From contig CAMPIG010000171.1 of assembly GCA_946886255.1 (NCBI GenBank), positions 1-9,237 of the forward strand: 9,237 nt of DNA, given 5' to 3'. The stretch comes from an uncultured Cellvibrio sp. Lineage in GTDB: Bacteria > Pseudomonadota > Gammaproteobacteria > Pseudomonadales > Cellvibrionaceae. The position numbers and the translations under genes are program-made. The notes beneath the pieces were generated by a model. That model ran no database searches, was not told where the DNA came from, and worked only from the letters and a program-made list of their open reading frames with translations. This document shows positions 1 through 6,800 of this stretch, piece after piece; positions within the stretch are counted from its first letter, which is position 1, and each line of letters opens with the position of its first letter.

Positions 1-93
1 AGTGGTTTTCTGATCCTGAGCATAATTTGCCTGTTTATCCTGCATTTGGCCAAGTCGCGTAAACCTGCGGACGCGGAGCCAGCGGTGGAATAA
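1..93 (+). CDS. C-terminal end of a membrane protein, possibly an MFS-type transporter (5' truncated)
   Basis: The frame starting at base 1 is open and ends at the TAA at 91-93, giving 30 residues. It reads as one hydrophobic helix (SGFLILSIICLFILHLA) followed by a basic, then Pro/Ala/Glu-rich hydrophilic tail (KSRKPADAEPAVE). This is how the last transmembrane helix and cytoplasmic tail of many transporters, including MFS drug-efflux types, look. The positive charges after the helix suggest a cytoplasmic C-terminus. The family call is a guess from the general look of the tail, and any polytopic membrane protein could end this way. A GC-rich hairpin follows 12 bases after the stop, so the gene probably ends a transcription unit separate from rhlE. 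Confidence 0.5.
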   Translation, partial: SGFLILSIICLFILHLAKSRKPADAEPAVE

Positions 94-105
94 TGGAAGC
101 CATAA

Positions 106-130
106 GACGGCGGCGAGGTCAGCCGCCGTC
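106..130 (+). terminator. GC-rich hairpin after the membrane protein gene, probable terminator
   Basis: A perfect 9-bp stem, GACGGCGGC pairing with GCCGCCGTC, encloses a 7-base loop (115-121). It sits 12 bases after the upstream stop codon. The downstream T-tract is weak and interrupted (GGTTTCATTTA), so intrinsic termination may be inefficient. It could instead be a 3'-end stabilising or rho-assisted structure. Confidence 0.55.
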
Positions 131-307
131 GATGGTTTCATTTATCGCTGGTGTTTGCGCGGGTTTGTGCGTAGTATGCGCGGCACGACGCACTTCGGTC
201 GGCGTCGCCTCTCCTTTTCGCTGCAGCTTGCCATCTTTCAGATCATCTGCCGCGACACTTCCAGCTCTCCCGGACCGTGCCAAATGATGTTTGGTGGGCA
301 GAGCGAC

Positions 308-311
308 AGGA
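308..311 (+). promoter_or_regulatory. Ribosome binding site of rhlE
   Basis: AGGA within GACAGGAAT lies 9 bases before the ATG at 321. It supports that start over the in-frame TTG at 291, which has no comparable purine-rich sequence at the right distance. Confidence 0.65.
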
Positions 312-320
312 ATAAACCTT

Positions 321-1727
321 ATGTCTTTCGATTCCCTCGGCTTACGAGCCGAACTGCTGCGTGCTATTGCTGATGAAGGCTATAGCACCCCGACACCTAT
401 TCAATTACAAGCCATTCCTGCCGTATTAAACGGTGGGGACATTCTCGCAGCGGCACAAACCGGTACCGGTAAAACCGCCGGCTTCACCTTACCGCTGCTG
501 GAAAAACTCAGCCAAACCACAAAAACCACTAACGGCCGCCGCCCGGTACGCGCACTCATCCTCACGCCCACCCGCGAATTGGCGGCGCAAGTGTATGAAA
601 GCGTGCGCACCTACGGCAAATACGTGCCGCTACGCGCTACGGTTGTATTTGGTGGTGTGTCCATTAATCCACAAATGATGAAATTGCGTGGCGGCGTAGA
701 TATTCTGGTCGCCACACCCGGACGTTTACTGGATCTGGTCCAGCAAAACGCGGTGAAATTAAATGAGCTGGAAGTACTGGTGCTCGATGAAGCAGACCGC
801 ATGCTGGATATGGGTTTTATCCACGACATCAAAAAAGTCCTCGCGCTTTTGCCAGCAAAACGCCAGAACTTGCTGTTTTCTGCCACCTTCTCTGACGAGA
901 TCAAAGCATTGGCAGATAAACTTCTCAATCGTCCAACACTGATTGAAGTTGCACGTCGCAACACCGCGTCTGAACGTGTCACCCAACGCGTACATCCGGT
1001 AGATCGTCATCGCAAACGCGAATTGCTGTCGCACCTGATCGGTTCTGGCCAATGGCAACAGGTGTTGGTATTTACCCGTACCAAACACGGTGCTAATCGC
1101 CTGACAGAACAATTGATGGAAGATGGTATCAGTGCCGCCGCCATTCACGGCAATAAAAGCCAGGGCGCACGCACCAAAGCACTGGAAGATTTTAAGCGCA
1201 ATGCAATTCGTGTCCTGGTTGCCACAGACATCGCCGCGCGCGGTATCGACATTGACCAGTTACCCCATGTCGTGAATTATGAATTGCCCAACGTACCAGA
1301 AGATTATGTGCACCGCATCGGCCGCACCGGTCGTGCCGAATGTGAAGGCGAAGCTATTTCGCTGGTGTGTGTGGATGAACATAAATTCCTGCGCGATATC
1401 GAAAAATTAATGAAACGCGATATTGAAAGTGTCGTGCTCCCCGGCTTTGAACCCGACCCGAGCATCAAAGCAGAGCCTATTAAACTGGGCCGTAACATGA
1501 CGATCGGACGCGGCAACAGCGGCAACGGAAATGGCGGCAACCGGAACAGAAACAACGGAGCCAACAACTCCCAAGCCCCGCGCAAGCCAGCATCTGCTAA
1601 TGCCCAACAAAAGCCGGCAGCGAACCCAGGTTTTTCTGCTCCCAAGAAACAAGGCACAGGCACAGGCACACCCAAGCGTGCTCATTCAGAGCATCGTGGG
1701 AAAGCACCAGCATATGCAAAACGTTAG
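321..1727 (+). CDS. rhlE: ATP-dependent DEAD-box RNA helicase RhlE
   Basis: This 468-residue cytoplasmic RNA helicase unwinds short RNA duplexes using ATP. In the RhlE family the known roles are ribosome maturation and, in some pseudomonads, RNA turnover with RNase E. All DEAD-box motifs are present in order: Q motif (about 3-30, with TPTPIQ), Walker A AQTGTGKT (45-52), PTRELA (83-88), GG (111-112), TPGR (132-135), DEAD (156-159), SAT (187-189), VLVFTRT (248-254), [10 protein letters not shown] (301-310) and HRIGRTGR (331-338). The start of the core ([14 protein letters not shown]...[27 protein letters not shown]) is RhlE-like rather than SrmB, DbpA or RhlB. After about residue 385 comes a basic, Gly/Asn/Pro-rich, probably disordered tail that likely adds nonspecific RNA binding. 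I chose the ATG at 321 because AGGA (308-311) sits 9 bases upstream and family homology begins there. An in-frame TTG at 291 would add ten residues with no family character. A strong terminator follows 19 bases after the stop, so it appears monocistronic at its 3' side. Confidence 0.94.
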   Translation: MSFDSLGLRAELLRAIADEGYSTPTPIQLQAIPAVLNGGDILAAAQTGTGKTAGFTLPLLEKLSQTTKTTNGRRPVRALILTPTRELAAQVYESVRTYGKYVPLRATVVFGGVSINPQMMKLRGGVDILVATPGRLLDLVQQNAVKLNELEVLVLDEADRMLDMGFIHDIKKVLALLPAKRQNLLFSATFSDEIKALADKLLNRPTLIEVARRNTASERVTQRVHPVDRHRKRELLSHLIGSGQWQQVLVFTRTKHGANRLTEQLMEDGISAAAIHGNKSQGARTKALEDFKRNAIRVLVATDIAARGIDIDQLPHVVNYELPNVPEDYVHRIGRTGRAECEGEAISLVCVDEHKFLRDIEKLMKRDIESVVLPGFEPDPSIKAEPIKLGRNMTIGRGNSGNGNGGNRNRNNGANNSQAPRKPASANAQQKPAANPGFSAPKKQGTGTGTPKRAHSEHRGKAPAYAKR

Positions 1728-1746
1728 TTTGATTTAGTTGATGTAT

Positions 1747-1784
1747 AAAAAAGCTGCTATCATTTTTTTGATAGCGGCTTTTTT
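1747..1784. terminator. Strong bidirectional terminator between rhlE and the converging minus-strand unit
   Basis: A 16-bp stem pairs bases 1747-1762 with 1769-1784, with one G-T wobble (1755/1776) and a 6-T loop. The stem core is GCTGCTATCA/TGATAGCGGC. It is flanked by an A-run on the left (1747-1752) and a T-run on the right (1779-1784), so either strand gives a hairpin followed by U residues. It lies 19 bases after the rhlE stop and 41 bases beyond the minus-strand stop at 1826, and so can insulate both converging units. Confidence 0.9.
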
Positions 1785-1825
1785 ATTGCTGAGCGGGAAA
1801 GTTTAAAATTATCTGACTTTTCTAT

Positions 1826-2596
1826 TTAAGAATTGCACTCTTCGATCAACGCTAGAATCTTAGGAGAGTACGTCACCCTTATATTTGCGAGTATCTCCAT
1901 TAAAATATTGCGCTTTAATTTGCGTATTTCAGATTTCGGCAACGTAATAGGGCTGCTCTCGCAGGACAAAATTGAAATTGAATGATCGATGTAAAGAAAC
2001 AAACTATCAGTTAACGGAATATAAATAAAATAATCCGGGTCCCGAGCCGCATTTGCTTCATCATCGTCGTCACAAGGCGACTTTATCGTTAGCATTGGCC
2101 AATTCAAAATGCCAGCAGGGTGAAGCTCTATTTCCTCCATGGACAGAGGCATCATATTGGCCTTCATATTTTCTAGCTCAACATCTGTGTCAAGCAATGA
2201 AGTGTCTCCCTCAACAGCAATCATGCGAAAGAATTTGAATAACCACTCGACAAACCCCCGCTTGCTGAGAGGGTTTATTTCTTCGCGCATGGCTTCCGGC
2301 ACTTCGATTAAATTAAGCTGGAAATGCGTAATCGCCACATCGTCCTCTATATCCTGATCTATATACGACCAGGATTTACTAACCAAGTCGAAGATACGAA
2401 AACCAAAGGGATGTGTGACCCAGTGAATATCAGGCTTGTCAGGGAGAACCGTCTGATCTTGTGAAGCCAGGTACCCGAGGCCTGTCGAGTCTGGATCTTG
2501 TGGAATCACAAGTGAGATTTCAGCTTCGCTAAAAAAGAAATTAACGATATCCGCCCTGCCAAAATCAGGACCTACAACATTGTGTTGAAATTTCAT
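1826..2596 (-). CDS. Acidic protein of unknown function, second gene of a two-gene unit (candidate immunity/partner protein)
   Basis: I do not recognise this 256-residue protein. It has no signal peptide and no clear transmembrane segment, which suggests a cytoplasmic location. By hand count it has about 43 Asp/Glu against about 20 Lys/Arg, with an acid cluster CDDDDE near residues 175-180. Aromatic-hydrophobic stretches (WLFKFFRMIAV near 118-128; YFIYIPLTDSLFLYI near 189-203) point to a folded globular protein. Its ATG follows the TGA of the 385-residue gene after a single base (TGATATG), with only a weak GAG (2603-2605) as ribosome binding site, so translation is probably coupled to the upstream gene. 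The coding DNA is AT-rich: one sampled 60-base line is about 35% G+C, against about 58% for a line of rhlE. An acidic partner directly behind a basic protein fits an immunity or chaperone role. That is inference from gene order and charge, not from any motif. Confidence 0.8.
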   Translation of the reverse strand: MKFQHNVVGPDFGRADIVNFFFSEAEISLVIPQDPDSTGLGYLASQDQTVLPDKPDIHWVTHPFGFRIFDLVSKSWSYIDQDIEDDVAITHFQLNLIEVPEAMREEINPLSKRGFVEWLFKFFRMIAVEGDTSLLDTDVELENMKANMMPLSMEEIELHPAGILNWPMLTIKSPCDDDDEANAARDPDYFIYIPLTDSLFLYIDHSISILSCESSPITLPKSEIRKLKRNILMEILANIRVTYSPKILALIEECNS

Positions 2597-2597
2597 A

Positions 2598-3755
2598 TCA
2601 GACTCGTTTCAATGCTGTAATGAAAGTTAATGCGGCTTTATCGGATACAACTCTAACGCTTTTTGAATGACTAACTTTGTTATTCAAAGCCGCAGTGTTG
2701 CTCATCGCTTGTTGATTTTGCCTCACTGGAAGAACACTGGAATTTGCCTCCAGATTAGCTACCGTAGACTGGTGTGGATCTTCGGCATAACCTTTCACTC
2801 GGAGCGCTTTTAAAGCACTGATAACCGATTGCTTCTGCGACTCCATGTATATATTAGTTGCACGGTTAGCTCCGGTGTATGCCACCGGAGCAATCTCATC
2901 AATTGTCGGCCTTATATTTTTAGACGTTAACTTTTGCAATAGCGCTGGCGTATTCGTGAGTGGATCAATCAAGCGGAATTTATGTCCCGTCAAGCTTCCA
3001 CTGAAGCTATCAAGGGCTCGTGATAAAATCTCAGCCCCGCCCTCTTCGGCGATCCATTCAACCTTTTTATCATAGTTAAACTTGATCGCGTCATACAGCT
3101 TGCAAGCAACGTCATGAGTTTTTTTTGCAGTGTCCCGAGACTCCCACACACCTAACTCATTAATGCAGTGTCCCGGCGTATAAAACAAAGCCAACTTATC
3201 CTTAGTTAAAGCCACTCTGGATCTAGCATTTTCTAAAGCGATCTGGAAATCTTTACACTGGCCGTTCAAGTAGACCGATTTACCATTCAAATCTGTCTGC
3301 TGACACTTTTTGTATTGATTGGAAAATGAGTTATATACATAAAGACCCGCTTTATCATTACCTTCCTTGTAATTCAGCTTGAGGTCTCCAATAAAAATCT
3401 CTTTTCCGCTCTGCCCCATACCGTCCAAAACGGTGTAAAAAACTTTCAGGCCAGGAACCTGAAGCATATATCGAAAGGCACAATTAGCATTAGAGTAAAC
3501 ACCGACACTTGCTCCGTTGACCATACGCAGGTTTTCGATTTGGCGAATAATGGTCTGGCCCTTATGAGTTTTAGGATCAACCAATGCTGCAAAACGAGGA
3601 AACAAATCAATTTTTATTCTTACTGCCTTCCCCGTTTGGCCTTTCGTATTATCTGAAAAGTAAACGTAATCTTTCATTGCTTGCTTATTAAGCAGGGTTT
3701 TGGAAGGGCTAGGGAGGTGAGTGAGGCTGCCAAAAGTGGGGGATCGTTTTGTCAT
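2598..3755 (-). CDS. Basic protein of unknown function, first gene of a two-gene unit (candidate secreted effector)
   Basis: I do not recognise this 385-residue protein. By hand count it has about 53 Lys/Arg against about 33 Asp/Glu, so it is clearly basic. It has no signal peptide or transmembrane helix. Residues about 28-250 look like one folded region with five cysteines and several aromatic strands. Its most motif-like stretch is FYTPGHCINELGVWES (191-206), where His196, Cys197 and Glu200 are conspicuous polar residues; AEEGGAEIL follows at 236-244. The last 60 residues or so are Ser/Asn/Gln/Ala-rich and look less ordered. Start choice: ATG at 3755 has AGAAGGA (3767-3773) 11 bases upstream; Met27 would remove a Pro/Ser-rich leader. 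It is followed with a one-base gap by the acidic 256-residue gene. A leaderless basic protein with an acidic partner resembles contact-dependent or T6SS effector-immunity pairs, but no marker domain (PAAR, VgrG, MIX, VENN) is visible. Confidence 0.8.
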   Translation of the reverse strand: MTKRSPTFGSLTHLPSPSKTLLNKQAMKDYVYFSDNTKGQTGKAVRIKIDLFPRFAALVDPKTHKGQTIIRQIENLRMVNGASVGVYSNANCAFRYMLQVPGLKVFYTVLDGMGQSGKEIFIGDLKLNYKEGNDKAGLYVYNSFSNQYKKCQQTDLNGKSVYLNGQCKDFQIALENARSRVALTKDKLALFYTPGHCINELGVWESRDTAKKTHDVACKLYDAIKFNYDKKVEWIAEEGGAEILSRALDSFSGSLTGHKFRLIDPLTNTPALLQKLTSKNIRPTIDEIAPVAYTGANRATNIYMESQKQSVISALKALRVKGYAEDPHQSTVANLEANSSVLPVRQNQQAMSNTAALNNKVSHSKSVRVVSDKAALTFITALKRV

Positions 3756-3766
3756 GACAAATAGTG

Positions 3767-3773
3767 TCCTTCT
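3767..3773 (-). promoter_or_regulatory. Ribosome binding site of the 385-residue gene
   Basis: On the minus strand AGAAGGA lies 11 bases before the ATG at 3753-3755. The spacing is slightly long, but it is the only good Shine-Dalgarno match in the short gap after the terminator, and it supports Met1 over the internal Met27. Confidence 0.65.
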
Positions 3774-3782
3774 ATGATTGAT

Positions 3783-3808
3783 AAAAAACCAGCGCCATCT
3801 GGCACTGG
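3783..3808 (-). terminator. Terminator of the giant repeat-protein gene
   Basis: On the minus strand CCAGTGCC-AGAT-GGCGCTGG forms an 8-bp stem (one G-T wobble) with a 4-base loop, followed at once by six T residues (3788-3783). It lies 63 bases after the stop of the giant gene at 3872-3874 and only 27 bases before the ATG of the next minus-strand gene. It should separate the two transcription units unless there is readthrough. Confidence 0.85.
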
Positions 3809-3871
3809 CAAAAAAATTCGGGTTCAGCTCACCAGCAAGATCATTGTGGAACTTAATCCGGAATCAGCGGG

Positions 3872-6800
3872 TTACTCTTCATCATCATCAAAATACTGCT
3901 GATCACGCGGCAACATAATCGCAATGTCATCGTAGAAATAATTTCTGACATTGGTGAATACGGCGGGATCAACTTCATCCAGGGTTTCTACTTCCACCAA
4001 TTGTTCATTACCCGACGCGAGTAGATCAGACAGACTGCCCTGGATTGTTGCCTGGTTGTCTACAGTGGTCGGCCTGACATCAAAGCCCCACAACGGGCCC
4101 CAGCTTCTGGCACCGCCGATAAATAAATAATCTTTCACGTAAATTACCAGCATACGATCTGGGCTACCAAGGCTTCCGCCCGGTGTTGTCAACACCGCAG
4201 TCCGGGCAACAATATCGGGGTTCTGAACATTCGGACCTGGATCATTGCTGCCCAGCAAGTTGCCATTGGCCACATTAATTGTTAAAGAACCGATTTCGTA
4301 ATTGGCATTGACAGTGCCACCAGCAAGACGTGCATCTGTCTGACTGTTGTCGTAAAGCATTCCGGAGCTGTTGTGGAGCGTGATATCGCCCATCAGGTTA
4401 TTCAGCACAACATCACCGTTGGAGTGCAGTCGATTGATGGTAACGGCTTTGCCATTTTCCAGATCAACCAATCCGGTGTTATTGCTCAATGACAATTCGC
4501 TGACCAATGTCTCCAAACCATCCTCTGCACCGATGCCCGTTATAGCATCGGCAACCAATCGATTAGCGGTTACATTGATACCGTTGCCGTTGTTGTCAGT
4601 GATAGCACCACGAGTTGCAGCAAGTGTAACCATACCGGCCTCGGCGATCAGTGACGTTGCCGCAATGGATGAACCCGTGTAGCTAATGTTGCCATTAGTT
4701 GCTGTCGCCACCGCGTCGGTGTTCATGTTGATATCGCCCGCCGCGATCAATGACATGTCACCCTCTTGAACGATCAGCCGACCTTGCTGTTGAATGCCGC
4801 CGTTAAGCGATTGCAGCGTGATGCCGGTTGCTCCCGTAACAGTATTTGCAAGGTTAATGCTGCCCTCACTGACCAGGTTGACAGCGCCGCTGAAACGAAT
4901 TGCATCATTAAATTGCGTATTACCACCTACATCAAGATTCACATCACCAGCGGCGGTGATAGCCCGTGCGATGAAATCACCACCCGTATTAACATTAATG
5001 TCACCGACGGAGGTAGAGAGTTGTGCTCCGCTGTTCATCGTAAATTGCCCGGCGTTGATCGTGATATTGCCCGTTTCGCTCAGCAAATTACTTTGCTGGG
5101 TTACCAGCCCTTCACTGTTGATCAACATATCCACCGTCGATGTGATGGCCGTGCCTAACAAAACCTCTTCGGTGGCATTGACGGTTAACGCATTCACATC
5201 AACGTTGTTTAATGAGATACCCCGCGCGGTCAAACTAACGGTACCAGTGGCATTGGCACCATCCACTGACAACCCACTGCTATCGCGAATATCCGCTGAG
5301 TTTGCTGCGTTAATTCGCACAGAATTAAAATCATTGTTCGCGTTGGTCAGCGTCAGATCGTTAGCGGTGGTGAATTGTGCAAGGCTGTTTACCACCAATG
5401 CACCTGTTCCGGTAATCGCACCGGTCGAATCGACGGTCAAATTTTGCGCCTGGATATTGCCAAGATTGGTTGCTGATGTATTGCGCAATTCAACCAAACC
5501 GTTGGAGACAAATGAAAGATTCCCGGTCAGTTGATTACTACCCGACAATAAAATGTCACCACCAGTGGTATTAACAATAAAATCACGCGAGAAAATCAAC
5601 GGTGTACTGCTCGTGAGATTTCCGCCCAAGCGCAGGTCAACCAGGCTGCTGGAACTCAACCCCGCCACATCGAGGGCATTGTTTTCTTGCAAATAGACGG
5701 CGCCGTTAGCCGCGGTAACGAATAAGCTATTCACATTGGTAATCAAGCGATTGTCTACACTGCCAACTTGCGCCGTACCGTCAAGTCGCAAGCTATTGGC
5801 GTTAATTAAACCTGCCGCGTTGGCCGTCACCCTTGCATTGCGTAACGTCAACGCATTGGAAACGTTGACAGTGCCTTCGATATTTATTTGATCCGCACTG
5901 GATGCAGCAATGGTTAAATTATTTTTATTGGTGTAGTTAATCTCTGTCAGGCCATTCAGTCGGTAGCGGTTATTCGTCAGCGTGAAGATATCATCTGCTG
6001 ATGTGCCGTTTACCATCAGCAATGCTGCCCGAAGGTTATCGTTGACCTGCCCTACTTGTTCGAAAGAAACGGTGTAATTGTTGCCCGCCGCATCGGTGTA
6101 AATGAGTTCGCCACCTACATCGGTAGTGTTGTGCAGCGCGTTATAATTTTCATCACCACCGGCGATAATTAATTGATCGACGCCGTCGCCACCCACGAAG
6201 TTAATGCCACCCACGGCCCCGGCACCAATGGTTGCTGTCAGCGTATCTTCCCCGGCATCACCAAAGATTCCACCCTGAACTGTGCCGCCACCGACGGAGA
6301 AAATATCATTATCACCTCCGCCACGAATCGAACCCGTTAATGTCCCTTCGTTGATATTAAAAGTATCGCGTCTTGATCCGCCCTGCAGATTGGCAAAACC
6401 GATAAACACAATACCCGGCGCATCTGGATCGCCGATGGTAATTTGATTAACGCCCGCACGTAGATTCCAGATATTGGCAACATCACCGCCATACAAGGTG
6501 CTGGTGGTGTTATTACCTATATATTCTTCGATGCGGATAAATCCCGAGCCAGCGCCACTGACGTCGGCAAGCCGCACATCCGCGTCCAAAGCCTGGCTTT
6601 TATCCACCGAATCTCCATCGATATGAGCACCACCATCAACGGTGCCATCCAGGCTCCCGCTGTCGATAAAACTAAACCTGTCATCCTGGGAGCCGCCCAC
6701 CACATTGTGGAAGTTAGTGAATGCAAGGCCGGCATCGGTGTCAGTGCGATTGAGGGTGCCCGTATTAGGGCCGGATATTTGCCAGAGATTCTCACGGTTG

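Larger units (their letters stand above)
94..320 (+). other. Noncoding gap and rhlE leader region
   Basis: These 227 bases hold the hairpin at 106-130 and otherwise no gene I trust. An ATG overlapping the upstream stop (TAATG, 91-95) opens a 64-codon frame, but its product is Arg/Ser/Cys-rich without domain character and the hairpin lies inside it. Further inverted repeats are a 6-bp one in CGACGC...GCGTCG (about 185-206) and CCAAA-TGATG-TTTGG at 280-294, just before the ribosome binding site. I could not identify a convincing -35/-10 pair. The rhlE promoter should lie here if the hairpin ends the upstream transcript. Confidence 0.5.
3756..3871 (-). other. Short gap between the giant gene and the two-gene unit
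   Basis: These 116 bases carry the terminator at 3783-3808 and the Shine-Dalgarno sequence at 3767-3773. I find no -35/-10 pair with normal spacing on the minus strand. TTGCCA (3811-3806) and TATCAA (3783-3778) are separated by 22 bases, too far for a standard sigma-70 promoter. The downstream pair may therefore depend on a promoter embedded in the end of the giant gene, or on readthrough. Confidence 0.45.

Noticed and set aside
93..287. 64-codon plus-strand frame whose ATG overlaps the upstream stop (TAATG)
   Set aside because: The overlap is typical of coupled genes, but the product is low-complexity and Arg/Ser/Cys-rich, and a GC-rich hairpin sits inside it. I treat the region as terminator and leader.
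291..320. TTG start extending RhlE by ten residues
   Set aside because: The ATG at 321 has a better ribosome binding site and matches where the RhlE family begins.
759..1148. Minus-strand open frame of 129 codons inside rhlE
   Set aside because: It lies opposite conserved DEAD-box motifs and shows no independent coding signal.
3386..3420. GxSxG lipase motif in the 385-residue protein (DGMGQSGKE)
   Set aside because: The serine is followed by Gly-Lys, not x-Gly, so the pattern is not met and no lipase call is justified.
4794..5534. Plus-strand open frame of 246 codons opposite the giant gene
   Set aside because: It is antisense to clear strand-repeat coding sequence. Its product is a mirror-frame Val/Leu/Ser/Pro mix without domain character, and it has no ribosome binding site.
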